From positions 5,821,570 through 5,885,569 of the forward strand of contig BROE01000003.1 of NCBI GenBank assembly GCA_036571765.1: 64,000 nt of DNA. The letters are read 5' to 3'. Under the pieces are notes generated by a model that saw only the letters and a list, made by a program, of their open reading frames with translations, did not search any database and was not told the origin of the DNA. Both the position numbers and the translations under genes were made by a program. This DNA is from Plecoglossus altivelis (lineage: Eukaryota; Chordata; Actinopteri; Osmeriformes; Plecoglossidae). Positions 53,015 through 59,803 of this stretch are shown one piece after another (position 1 is the stretch's first letter; the number at the start of each line of letters is the position of its first letter).

Positions 53015-56000
53015 ACCACCACCTCCCCCCTCCTCCGGATCTCTGCGGTCTCTTTCTCTCGTCGCTGTCTGTCCTCTGATCTGTCCATCTGTGTGTGGGT
53101 GTGTGTGCGTGCGTGTGTGTCTGGATGCCTGGCTGGGTTTGTGTTTGTCCCTTGTTTGTGTCTCCATCAGACCCTGCAGGTGCTGGTCCATGGAGAGGGA
53201 CCTGATGTGACGCCAGTCAAGGTGCTGAACTGTGATACCGTCTCCCAGGTGAAGGAGAAGATCATCGAGCAGGTCTACAAGAACTTGACTCACTCACAGA
53301 GACCCAAGGTGGACAGCGTCACGCTCGGTAAGACTGGAAACACACATGCACACACAGTACACATGCACAAGTAGTACACACGCAAGCACACTGATGACCG
53401 GAGCCTACTGTTCCTGCCTCCACCACAGAGTGGCGCCCTGGCTCCACAGGGCAGATCCTGTCAGATCTTGACCTGACGTCCCAGAAGGAGGGGAGGTGGA
53501 AGCGCATCAACACGCTGGCCCACTACAACGTGAGTCTGAGTCCTCAACCTGAATCTGTAGCTGTTATCCATCCAGTTATTGCTGTTTGGCTGTATTGTTT
53601 GGGTGTCTGGTCCCACCATGTGACTGGGTCTATAGGTTCTTTCAATGGAGAGATTATCGTGGTCTTTATGTGATCGATGTCTGAAGAACGGCACAGACAT
53701 GACGCTGAAGGCTGTTTAGTAGAAGAACCTTGGCAACGCTCAGTGACAAGCACATTCAATGGCATTGATCAGAATGTCTTGGGAGCAGCCCCTACAGTGA
53801 TGGTGCATTTAGTTGAATGGATGTCTTGTCTCTCTGTGTGTGTGTGTGTGTGCGTGTGCGTGTGCGTGTGCGTGTGTGTGTGCGTGCGCGTGTGTACATG
53901 GTCTCACGCCTCGGTGTGTTTCAGGTGCGAGACAATGCCACACTGGTCCTGTCAAGAGTCCTTCACACGCAACAAAACTACGACCAGAACCAGGACAACC
54001 ATGAGGAGAGTACGTATGCTGCACCACCGTGACATCAGAGACTCACTCAGGGATGGGTCTCCCATCAGGCCTGGACCTGGAGGCATTTTGATCTGTTCTC
54101 ATATCAGTAGTACAATCTGTACTCTTTCTACTAGCTCACCTGTTTGATATGTCCTACGCAGAAACGGTATACTTGACATTTTCGATCTATGGGACTTTAC
54201 GTCATCTCTGTAGCTTACTGTGTAAGGTATCTATGTGACTAAGTAATATCCATAGCCTACAGGACAAGCTATTTATGTGGCTAAGTGACCTTTCCAGCTT
54301 ACTGTGTAAAGTATCCATGTGGCAAAGTTATGTCCCTAACTTGCTTTATAAAACATCAGTCAGATACGTTATCTCCCTAGTTTTCTGTATAAGGTATATA
54401 TGTGGCTAAGGTATCTCCCTAGCTTGCTGTACAAGGTATATATGTGGCTAAGGTATCTCCCTAGCTTGCTGTACAAGGTATCTATGTGGCTAAGTTATCT
54501 CCCTAACATGCTCTATAAGGTCTATAAGGCTTTATCTCCCTAGCTAGCTGTGTAAGGGGGTTCACTTTTCTCCTCGCCCTAGGGAACGCTCTGCTGGAGG
54601 ATGACAAGGTGTTCCACCTGGTGCGACCGGCAGATGAGCTAGATGAGATCAAGTCTAAGAGAGGCAGCATGAAGGACAAGTCCATGACCAAAGCCATCAC
54701 GGAGATCTACCTGACAAGACTGCTCTCTGTCAAGGTACCGCCTTTCTCCTGTGCCTGGCTCTCTCCCACTCTCCTCCACAGTCATTTGCCGTTTGTTTAT
54801 TTGTTTTGCCCCTTGTCAAATTTTTCGGACTTTTCTGAAGACTGTCTGAATGCCTTTAACTGTCTTTTCTCCCCTCCTCTGTCTTGTACATGTGTGGTTG
54901 TCTGTGTGTTCCTCCCCCCCCGGGTGCCTGCATGGTTGCCTTTGTGTGTGCGTGTCCATGTGTCTTTGACTCCTCCCAGGGAACGTTGCAGCAGTTTGTA
55001 GACGATTTCTTTCGGAGCGTTCTATGCTCCGGGGCCGTGGTGCCACCAGCTGTCAAGTACTTCTTCGACTTCCTGGATGAGCAGGCACTGAAGCACGACA
55101 ACGTGGATGAAGAGACCATCCACATCTGGAAGACCAACAGGTACTTACTGCATATGTGCACGCATACCCACAGACATGCACACACAAACACTGAAAATCC
55201 AGTGCGTACACACTGGCATGCATACATTCATACTCTTGAACCCACCTGGGATACAGGAAAACCACGCATACGTTTAGAAACAAGCCCACTCATGCTACTT
55301 GAAAGGAGAGAACTCCTACAAACAAAGAAACTTAAGAAGTTGACTGTAGGCTGAATACAAATAAGCCCACCCACGTTGTTTGCATCGGCAATCTCCATGC
55401 TCCCGTGTGACATTTAAGTGCATATATTAACGTCAACTCTGTGGAGACTGAGCACGGCGCTGCCGACACAATGCTCTGCATATAGATGGCAGGGATTGGC
55501 AAACGGGCCAGAGAACACGCTGGTGAGGATACGCTAACATTCAGGACGCAAAGTGAGCAAATTAATTACTCTGCGCCGCGATCTGCATATGTTTGCGGTG
55601 TTTACCGAGCGCGACTGAGATCGCGCAAGGAAAATATAATTGTGCGAATAAGCCATAACGAGGAACAAACATGTTAATCACATCCCTAGCTAATATAAAT
55701 GTAACATTACATCCCATTGTCTTGCTTGATTTGGTGTTGCCTCCCCCCCCCCCCCCCCCCCCCCTTTTTTTTTTTTTTTTTTTGCCTGTTGTTTTCCCGC
55801 AAGGTGACATGCGCACGCAGGAAGAATGCTTATATTAGTTCTTTTAAACTGATCACCAGAGACAACAGTCGAGATCTATTTTCGGCTTGCTTGATATTCC
55901 GAGCCACCAACATCGGGTTGTATCTAAAGAATTGCAATGGACTTGCGGTGGCGGTCTGTGTTTGTGCTGTGAATGAGAATGGGTGTGCTTGTTGACTTAG

Positions 56001-58053
56001 GCGTTCATTAACGAGGCTGTAGTTGTGTTGTAAAGCTCGGCGGCGCTTGAACGGTAAACGTTTCTGTGCTGAGTATAGCATGTCTAATCCGTGTTCAGCA
56101 ATGTGGACAACTTCTGTATCTGCAAAAACAAATACACGCCTACACTACCACATTACGTGAGAATGTCTGTCAATATGACATCGATACTCTTAAGTTTCAA
56201 TACAACTTTAAAGTAACTTCTGAAGATCTAAAGGCAACCCTCATCACATCCACTTTGTTTCTGGGCACACCAAATAGTCTCGGTGGCATGTCAATGTCAG
56301 GGAGACCAGAATCAATGCCACTTTGCAACGTGTGTTGTAAATACAGGCCAGTCCTTGACTATGCACTCCTGAGCCTTGATCTTCTGCTGGACTTTCTACA
56401 GGCACTATTTGTAAGTTGCTTTGGAGAAGAGTGCAGTTGGTGTTAAATATTCCGTTGGGTTGTGTTTATCTCCTTGTCTGCTTAGCCTGCCGTGTGGGTT
56501 CCTGGGTGTTATTCCCCACTTCATCTTCTCGCGTCATGTGACAGAGGTGGTGGACGCCTCGCTGTCCGTCATCGCTCAGACCTTCATGGATGCCTGCACC
56601 AAGAGCGAGCACAACTGAGACCGGCTCTGAGGAGGGAGTATGGAGGAGGTAAGGCTTAGGGGACGGCGAATGCCATAAAAGAAGTTTAGTGATAATAAGG
56701 TGCAGGTGTGTCTGTGCTTTCCTTTTATTTTGTGTGCTGGTGGGCGTGGGGGGGGTGAGGTTGGGGCTGCCATATGCAGTCAGCAGGAATGTTGGACCTG
56801 CACCATATACTGTGTATAATACATACATATGGACGATGTAAGAACATCAATTTATCAGAATCCACTTTTTGTTCTTGTTCTTTTCAGGACTCCCCAAGTA
56901 ACAAACTACTCTATGCAAAGGAGATCTCCACATACAAGAAGATGGTGGATGAGTAAGCGCCTTGTCAGCTTTGCCCTGCTTACAATGCTGATACCTTGTT
57001 ACAGCCTTGTCAATATTCAGCATACAGTGATAACCAGCTTGCACGTGTGTGTGTCCCTGTGTGTGTAGCTACTATAAGGGCGTCAGGCAGATGGTATCAG
57101 TAAGTGACCAGGACATGAATACTCATCTGGCAGAGGTATCTCGGGTAAGACAATCTCCTCCATATTCCCTCTCTCTGTCCACCGCTATTATCAGCTTCTT
57201 TCGCCCAGCTGATATCTCTCTGTACTAGAAAATATCCTTTGGTCAGGAGGAATATTAATTATGTTGAAGAGAGGCTGCGAGGGGGAAGGTGTGAACTCTT
57301 CTTTGTGCCCTCTGCAGTCACACACAGACAAGCTCAACACGCAAGTGGCTCTGCATCAGCTCTACCAGTACGCCAGCAAATACTACGACGGGGTAGGACT
57401 CGCTCCCTTTCTCTCGCTCTCTTTCTCTCTCTTTCTGGTCCCTCTGTGTTATACACAAGGGGGAACATCATTTCAGACACAGCTTTTCAAGTTAGATATC
57501 TCCGCTGGAGTGATTATGAAGAACTTTAATTGAAAGTAGCTCTGTGGTGCCTGCAACTGAAAATTGCCCAGGGAATAGAGATACATGTTTTTGTTTTTTA
57601 ATGGTCCATCCATCTCATATCAGCACTGTGCTGCAGAATAGGGTAAACAAAGACTAATGAATGAGTTAGATAAACAAATATCCTGTCATTCTCTCAGAGG
57701 GGCGCTGAAATATTGACAGAAGCAATATGCTGGAACGGTTGATCTAATGACAGCGTGACGAGAGGTTGTCAGTCTCCAAGTGGGCTTTCTGTATGGCACA
57801 GGTGTTTTCTGGGACATTGCTTTGACACCTTAATACAACGCTGACATGACAGGAAACGTATCATTTTTTATGACACAAACAAAACACACTGAAACCTTTG
57901 CATGAACCTGCGGCGCAACGTCGGAATGACCTTGTCCTCTCCTTCCAGATCATCGCCTCCCTGGACGACGACCCGGCAGCGCAGAGCAAACAGCTCACCC
58001 TGCGGTTGCAGCAGATAGCCGCCGCCCTCGAGCACAAAGTGACAGATCTCTAA
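36909..58053 (+). CDS. plxnb2: plexin-B2, semaphorin receptor (35 coding exons, spliced)
   Basis: Plexin-B2 is a single-pass surface receptor for class 4 semaphorins that signals through GAP activity toward R-Ras/Rap and through Rho-GEFs. Spliced order: signal peptide (about 1-21); Sema domain (about 24-480); PSI1 (from C490), PSI2 (from about 636) and PSI3 (from about 784); IPT repeats (about 831-1130); basic cleavage site RSKRQRR (1179-1185); transmembrane helix (about 1217-1240); juxtamembrane helix; GAP first half with R1411-R1412 intact; Rho-binding insert (about 1484-1597); GAP second half; C-terminal VTDL. I chose the ATG at 36,909 because it follows an acceptor by 2 nt, has a good context and starts a hydrophobic leader. 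Phases match across junctions except at exon 31, where an in-frame TGA ends the frame at 1745 residues. Intact, the protein would have about 1855 (human about 1838). Length and the GAP/RBD sequence fit B2 better than B1 or B3. Which fish paralogue (a or b) is unclear. Confidence 0.95.
38253..38441 (+). CDS. plxnb2: plxnb2 coding exon 2
   Basis: 63 codons, phase 0 to 0, from acceptor CTTCCGTAG to donor GTAGGA. Late Sema domain, including AVAVENEHTIAFLGNSQGEV, the most B2-like stretch of this part. Confidence 0.95.
38470..38560 (+). repeat. Dispersed teleost repeat-like sequence in intron 2
   Basis: The run reading TTCAAGTTGTGCTTTATTGT followed by CATTCCGC, and later GTGGAACGAAATGTCGTG, resembles a motif set I have seen in many fish loci. 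The family is not assigned. The rest of intron 2 (38,561-38,946) shows nothing further. Confidence 0.4.
38947..39075 (+). CDS. plxnb2: plxnb2 coding exon 3
   Basis: 43 codons, phase 0 to 0 (TCCCTCAG / GTACAG). End of the Sema domain (NLFFDRNQSHLYITTETK). Confidence 0.95.
39483..39583 (+). CDS. plxnb2: plxnb2 coding exon 4
   Basis: Phase 0 in, two bases over at the donor (AG|GTGAGC). Contains the core of PSI1: CQSCVALKDPYCGWCVLEG. Confidence 0.96.
40214..40340 (+). CDS. plxnb2: plxnb2 coding exon 5
   Basis: Completes the split arginine codon and ends in phase 0 (GTACTA). End of PSI1 and linker: CTRRSDCRRAEEKNGWLWS. The flanking introns 4 and 5 are CT/TG-rich, with a (CTTT)n block in intron 5. 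Confidence 0.95.
40570..40598 (+). repeat. (CTTT)n microsatellite in intron 5
   Basis: About seven CTTT units. Confidence 0.93.
40689..40848 (+). CDS. plxnb2: plxnb2 coding exon 6
   Basis: Phase 0 in, one base over at the donor (G|GTACGA). Linker/IPT-like segment between PSI1 and PSI2, with two cysteines (LRCVF and VTCSL). Confidence 0.94.
40964..41075 (+). CDS. plxnb2: plxnb2 coding exon 7
   Basis: From CCTCGCAG to CC|GTGAGT. Contains the start of PSI2 (FKFYNCSATVKKAENTP). Confidence 0.95.
41609..41717 (+). CDS. plxnb2: plxnb2 coding exon 8
   Basis: Acceptor CATGGCAG, ends in phase 0 (GTAGGC). Rest of PSI2: CMSCVASPWGCQWNTRGHTC. Intron 7 upstream contains T- and G-runs but nothing gene-like. 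Confidence 0.96.
42015..42116 (+). CDS. plxnb2: plxnb2 coding exon 9
   Basis: 34 codons, phase 0 to 0 (CCTGTTTAG / GTACGC). Linker CPQFENPDPVLIPVGFKTTI, matching the CPQF block after PSI2 in plexin-B2. Confidence 0.94.
42211..42650 (+). repeat. Minisatellite, 30-bp unit, in plxnb2 intron 9
   Basis: About 14 head-to-tail copies of a 30-bp unit that begins CATGACCACAATGTAGCAAC and ends with a CCTTAAC-type phrase. Unit starts fall at 42,241, 42,271, 42,301 and so on every 30 bp to 42,481, then at 42,512, 42,542, 42,572, 42,605 and 42,636 after small indels. Copies are diverged by substitution, so the array is old but regular. Confidence 0.95.
42711..42806 (+). CDS. plxnb2: plxnb2 coding exon 10
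   Basis: 32 codons, phase 0 to 0 (GTTCCAAG / GTATGT). Extracellular linker DRTFSIGTELMKN. It starts about 60 bp after the minisatellite. Confidence 0.9.
43318..43405 (+). CDS. plxnb2: plxnb2 coding exon 11
   Basis: Acceptor CGTTTCTAG, one base over at the donor (G|GTAAGG). Encodes LFYVKDRDSGKKIDSTLN, equivalent to the LYVKSYGKNID block of human plexin-B2. Intron 10 (42,807-43,317) shows nothing notable. Confidence 0.95.
43776..43942 (+). CDS. plxnb2: plxnb2 coding exon 12
   Basis: Begins with the split valine codon and ends in phase 0 (GTGAGT). Full PSI3, starting VTLYNCSMGREDCSLCKNAD. A CT-rich tract forms the upstream polypyrimidine stretch. Confidence 0.96.
43943..44660 (+). other. plxnb2 intron 12
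   Basis: 718 bp, A/T-rich, without recognisable repeats or genes, ending in CCCCCTTCAG. Confidence 0.8.
44661..44809 (+). CDS. plxnb2: plxnb2 coding exon 13
   Basis: Phase 0 in, two bases over (AG|GTTAGA). IPT1: FGPMRGGISVTIRGSNLG. Confidence 0.96.
44985..45096 (+). CDS. plxnb2: plxnb2 coding exon 14
   Basis: Acceptor CCACGTAG, ends in phase 0 (GTAACC). Rest of IPT1 (VVCEIGPMDPLKTSWGQVEV). Confidence 0.95.
45547..45683 (+). CDS. plxnb2: plxnb2 coding exon 15
   Basis: Acceptor ATCCCCCAG, two bases over (GT|GTGAGT). IPT2: HPSKGPKAGGTLITISGSNL. The 450-bp intron 14 upstream shows nothing notable. Confidence 0.96.
45684..46414 (+). other. plxnb2 intron 15
   Basis: 731 bp, with a short G+C-rich block (46,130-46,340) and TG-rich sequence at 46,361-46,408 just before the acceptor. 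No gene or clear mobile element is seen. Confidence 0.75.
46415..46597 (+). CDS. plxnb2: plxnb2 coding exon 16
   Basis: Acceptor GTCTACAG, two bases over (TG|GTGCGT). End of IPT2 and start of IPT3 (FLENPNILDHDPKSSFV). Confidence 0.94.
46681..46780 (-). mobile_element. SINE/LINE tail relic in intron 16
   Basis: The stretch CATTTAGCCGACACTTTTAT followed by CCAAAGCCACCTACAG is a reverse-complement copy of the widespread fish tail TAAAAGCGTCTGCTAAATG. It is followed by a (GT)n run up to the exon 17 acceptor. Confidence 0.65.
46790..46813 (+). repeat. (TG)n microsatellite at the exon 17 acceptor
   Basis: Twelve TG units end 6 bp before the exon, leaving almost no pyrimidine-only tract at this acceptor. 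Confidence 0.95.
46820..46934 (+). CDS. plxnb2: plxnb2 coding exon 17
   Basis: Acceptor TGTCACCAG, ends in phase 0 (GTGAGT). IPT3: GGRTIIVTGSGFDIIQSAVI, corresponding to SINVTGQGF of human plexin-B2. Confidence 0.95.
46959..46988 (+). repeat. (CA)n microsatellite in intron 17
   Basis: About 15 CA units, 25 bp after the exon 17 donor. Confidence 0.95.
47250..47700 (+). other. Possible tRNA-derived repeat relics in intron 17
   Basis: Two tRNA-like segments with loose A- and B-box resemblance occur: GGCTCCGTGGTTGCCCAGTC near 47,277-47,296 with GGCTACAACCCC near 47,319-47,330, and GGCGCTGTGGTTGTCAG near 47,582 with CAGTTCTAGTTG near 47,618. Both are weak. The rest of the 980-bp intron is unremarkable. 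Confidence 0.3.
47915..48124 (+). CDS. plxnb2: plxnb2 coding exon 18
   Basis: 70 codons, phase 0 to 0 (CGCTCCAG / GTGAGT). Fourth IPT-like region; ends with the YHPDPTFDELTKKV block (human YVPDPTFENF). Confidence 0.95.
48551..48724 (+). CDS. plxnb2: plxnb2 coding exon 19
   Basis: 58 codons, phase 0 to 0; the donor is GTCAGC, weaker than its neighbours. Encodes MTEKEAEAFVGDVPCVV and the basic site RARSKRQRRD, where plexin-B proteins are cut by proprotein convertases in the secretory pathway. Confidence 0.95.
49073..49209 (+). CDS. plxnb2: plxnb2 coding exon 20 (transmembrane)
   Basis: Acceptor GTGGTCTAG, two bases over (AG|GTATGC). Encodes VKFG-type IKFGKGEWVVGSVHYERK and then the membrane helix VPFLIIIPAVIIPMLLIIAI, ending SVYCYR. 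Confidence 0.97.
49524..49624 (+). CDS. plxnb2: plxnb2 coding exon 21 (juxtamembrane)
   Basis: Completes the split arginine codon. KSQQAEREYEKVKHQLENLE is the helical juxtamembrane segment, nearly identical to human plexin-B2. One base over at the donor. Confidence 0.97.
49950..50179 (+). CDS. plxnb2: plxnb2 coding exon 22 (GAP start)
   Basis: Acceptor CCCACCTAG, ends in phase 0 (GTGAGA). Start of the GAP domain: LDYKTYTDRVFFLPSKDG, ending NLLNSKTFLIN. Confidence 0.97.
50655..50836 (+). CDS. plxnb2: plxnb2 coding exon 23
   Basis: Acceptor CTCCCCAG, two bases over (AG|GTGAGC). [20 protein letters not shown]; ends at LMLRR, with the first catalytic arginine R1411 whole and R1412 split across the intron. 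Confidence 0.97.
51381..51447 (+). CDS. plxnb2: plxnb2 coding exon 24
   Basis: 67 nt from CTTGCTTAG to GTAAGT. SETVVERMLCNWMSICLYQF, the segment after the arginine pair. Intron 23 upstream (50,837-51,380) shows nothing notable. Confidence 0.97.
51755..51901 (+). CDS. plxnb2: plxnb2 coding exon 25
   Basis: 49 codons, phase 0 to 0. DSAGEPLYKLFRALKHQIEK, then YTLNDTGLLGDDVEY. This block is nearly invariant in plexin-B2 and is a main reason for the family call. Confidence 0.97.
51902..53170 (+). other. plxnb2 intron 25
   Basis: The 1.27-kb intron holds a degenerate CACGCATG/ACATGCAC repeat (about 51,940-52,115), a degenerate tRNA-SINE relic (about 52,320-52,440, ending CTCTGCCAAATGAATACTT), single-copy-looking sequence, and the 34-C run at 52,981-53,014. 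Confidence 0.8.
52981..53014 (+). repeat. Poly-C run of 34
   Basis: Thirty-four consecutive C, then ACCACCACC and a C-rich tail, in intron 25 of plxnb2. The length of such runs is unreliable in assemblies. Confidence 0.95.
53171..53327 (+). CDS. plxnb2: plxnb2 coding exon 26 (Rho-binding domain)
   Basis: Acceptor CTCCATCAG, one base over (G|GTAAGA). PVKVLNCDTVSQVKEKIIEQ is the ubiquitin-fold Rho-binding insert that interrupts the GAP domain. Confidence 0.97.
53429..53529 (+). CDS. plxnb2: plxnb2 coding exon 27
   Basis: Begins with the split glutamate codon of EWRPGSTGQILSDLDLTSQ; ends in phase 0 (GTGAGT). Rho-binding domain. Confidence 0.97.
53840..53894 (+). repeat. (TG/CG)n dinucleotide tract in intron 27
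   Basis: Alternating TG with CG interruptions, about 55 bp, ending near the exon 28 acceptor. Alternating purine-pyrimidine DNA of this kind can adopt Z-form. Confidence 0.9.
53925..54009 (+). CDS. plxnb2: plxnb2 coding exon 28
   Basis: 85 nt from GTGTTTCAG to A|GTACGT. End of the Rho-binding domain (VRDNATLVLSRV) and a variable, polar linker (QQNYDQNQDNHEE). Confidence 0.94.
54227..54557 (+). repeat. Minisatellite, 42-bp unit, in plxnb2 intron 28
   Basis: About eight copies of a 42-bp unit beginning GTATATATGTGGCTAAG and ending TTGCTGTACAAG. Copy starts fall near 54,227, 54,269, 54,311, 54,394, 54,436, 54,478 and 54,520. The copies at 54,394 and 54,436 are identical over 42 bp. The array stops about 26 bp before exon 29. 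Confidence 0.95.
54583..54734 (+). CDS. plxnb2: plxnb2 coding exon 29 (GAP second half)
   Basis: Acceptor CGCCCTAG, ends in phase 0 (GTACCG). DDKVFHLVRPADELDEIKSK, then TKAITEIYLTRLLSVK. Confidence 0.97.
54980..55140 (+). CDS. plxnb2: plxnb2 coding exon 30
   Basis: Acceptor CCTCCCAG, two bases over (AG|GTACTT). GTLQQFVDDFFRSVL, PPAVKYFFDFLDEQALKHD, ending IHIWKTN. Confidence 0.97.
55141..56485 (+). other. plxnb2 intron 30
   Basis: 1.35 kb containing CA-rich sequence (55,150-55,230), the C22-T19 homopolymer pair (55,743-55,783) and A/T-rich single-copy sequence. I searched it for a second, intact version of exon 31 and found none. Confidence 0.8.
55743..55783 (+). repeat. Poly-C/poly-T compound run
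   Basis: Twenty-two C followed at once by nineteen T in intron 30, about 700 bp before the disrupted exon 31. Confidence 0.95.
56486..56648 (+). pseudogene. plxnb2: plxnb2 coding exon 31, disrupted
   Basis: The acceptor (GTCTGCTTAG) and entry phase are correct, and VVDASLSVIAQTFMDAC matches the GAP domain closely. The beginning reads LPCGFLGVIPHFIF where plexins have LPLRFWVN, then about seven residues, then PHFIF. It is therefore 9 nt shorter and lacks the conserved arginine. After TKSEH the sequence CACAACTGAGACCGG differs from the expected CACAAGCTGAGCCGG by one missing G and one extra A, producing a TGA at 56,616-56,618. No GT follows at the usual exon end. The next strong donor is GAG|GTAAGG at 56,649. 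Codons up to the stop are real plexin; whether the break is biological or an error is open. Confidence 0.8.
56888..56952 (+). CDS. plxnb2: plxnb2 coding exon 32
   Basis: Acceptor CTTTTCAG, two bases over (GA|GTAAGC). DSPSNKLLYAKEISTYKKMV, matching the family exactly, although it lies beyond the exon 31 stop. Confidence 0.95.
57069..57144 (+). CDS. plxnb2: plxnb2 coding exon 33
   Basis: Completes the split aspartate codon; ends in phase 0 (GTAAGA). YYKGVRQMVSVSDQDMNTHL. The frame is intact despite the upstream stop. Confidence 0.95.
57318..57392 (+). CDS. plxnb2: plxnb2 coding exon 34
   Basis: 25 codons, phase 0 to 0 (CTCTGCAG / GTAGGA). SHTDKLNTQVALHQLYQYAS, ending KYYDG. The last residue is G where human plexin-B2 has E. 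Confidence 0.94.
57393..57948 (+). other. plxnb2 intron 34
   Basis: 556 bp without recognisable repeats beyond a short CT-rich start. Confidence 0.8.
57949..58053 (+). CDS. plxnb2: plxnb2 coding exon 35 (terminal)
   Basis: 34 codons plus TAA. Begins IIASLDDDPAAQSKQLTLRL and ends AAALEHKVTDL. The C-terminal VTDL is the PDZ ligand through which plexin-B proteins bind PDZ-RhoGEF/LARG. It is intact in the genome but would not be made if the exon 31 stop is real. Confidence 0.96.
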   Translation: MIASLDDDPAAQSKQLTLRLQQIAAALEHKVTDL

Positions 58054-59766
58054 CCCAATGGAGAGGAGGGCCAGGGGACTGAGGGAGGGACAGAGGGAGG
58101 GACGGAAGGACTGAGGGAGAGATGGACAGAGGTGGTACGGTGCGCCAGTGTCCACAGGGGCTGCATTCTCTTGGTACACAGAGGAAGAGGAGGGAGGGTT
58201 ACAGGGACATCTGAGAGCATGTGTGGATGAGCACAGCCTAGTGAGAGCCAGTCTGCAAAGCGGAGCAGCGCGGAACACTGAAATAAACCGCGAGAAAGTT
58301 AGCAGGAGAAGGGAAAAGAGAGAGGAGAAAATTGGTGGGCTACGCCCATCCATGGTACGATATGCCTTAAAGCTCACTTGCCAAACAGAAGTGGGTTTTC
58401 CCTGCTCAGCCCTGTTCTCAAAGCGCGCCAACGTAAATCTGAGAAAGAAGCCCCTGTGGTAACACTGGCCCGAGAGATAATCAGATGTTACATTTTCTTT
58501 TCTTGTGCAGAAAGGTTTTAAGAATTGTATTATATATTTTTTTTATCGTGCAGTCGTTACGCAGAAAGCTTTATAAGGAAATTATCTTTTTAAATGGACC
58601 GCCTTGTGGTGTGCATCGTGTTTCTATTAGCCCGCCTGCCTGTGTGTCTGTGGGTGCGTGGGTGTGTGGCTTATATGTGTGTGTGTGTGTGTGTACGTGG
58701 ATGCCTGCTGTCAGACTAGAGGGCACAGAGAGGCCCTATCTGTCATTTGAATCTCTTTCACTCTCCCAGGAGTCTCCACTCCCTCCAAGCTCTTTGACAG
58801 AGACCAAAGGGTCACGACTGGGACTTTGGCTAACTAACAAAGCACAGGCTCCCGAAAATGACAGGAGCATCAATTACTGACTTTTCCTAATGTTTTAATT
58901 GTATTCTTTTTTCTTTTAATTCGTTTTACTTTGAGCTAAACAGCTGCAGAAACCAACAGCACAGCACTTACCCCCACAAGTGTTACATTGCCATACATTC
59001 CACTCAGAAGTAAAGCACAGAAATTATGTTTAAAACAGGGGGTTAAGACAGCTGGCTATGGCACTTTTGACCAATCATACCGTTTGCTCCTTTTAAATCA
59101 AATTTGTTTATGTTTCGAAGCTTTAACGTTAACCACTGTTTGCGGAACTGCCACAAACGAATCTTATAACAGCCCTGCAATAAGATATCAGAATACCATG
59201 AGCTATATTTTAATGGATTTTATATAGAAGAAATTGCCATGCCATCGAAGGTAGCCAGGCAGCAATACAGGACTGGATGACTGAGAGAATCCGCGCATTC
59301 TTACAGTATACAACTAGCATCATTGTAATAGTACCATTGTTATGTTAGTGTTTTGCTTATTAATGTAGTGCCATATTCTGTGAGTTGGAACTATCTCAAT
59401 ATTAGCTTAACAAGCATATATGGCTGTTCTGTTTTCTCACTAAGTGATGATTCTTCTGGTACTATGGCGGTGTGAGTCCTTGGCCACGGTATCAATACAG
59501 TATGTCATAATTTAGAGTACATATGTATGGTGACTGAAATACTTTGTGAATTCTTATTATTATTGGCCATTCTATCACACTTGGGTACACTGCACATCAT
59601 TCCATAGTGGGGTGTCGGTGTCAAACCGCAAATGTCTTGACCACAGATATTTACCCAAGGGCATAGACTCTCTGTATCTGGCTTTGTCTACTGACTGATA
59701 TAGGAGAGGCTCAGACCCCAGAATGTTAGTGATTCCTGCCTTGGATAGAGTGAGGCTTGCACAGAG

Positions 59767-59803
59767 CCTGCCTGTCTGCCTGCCTGCCCGCCCGCCTGCC
59801 TGC
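59767..59803 (+). repeat. Imperfect (CCTG)n in the putative 3' UTR
   Basis: About nine CCTG/CCCG-type tetranucleotides with two variants. Confidence 0.85.

Noticed and set aside
57868..58431. 187-codon minus-strand frame across the last plxnb2 exon and 3' UTR
   Set aside because: It is antisense to real coding sequence and continues into low-complexity Ser/Pro-rich DNA. No family resemblance.
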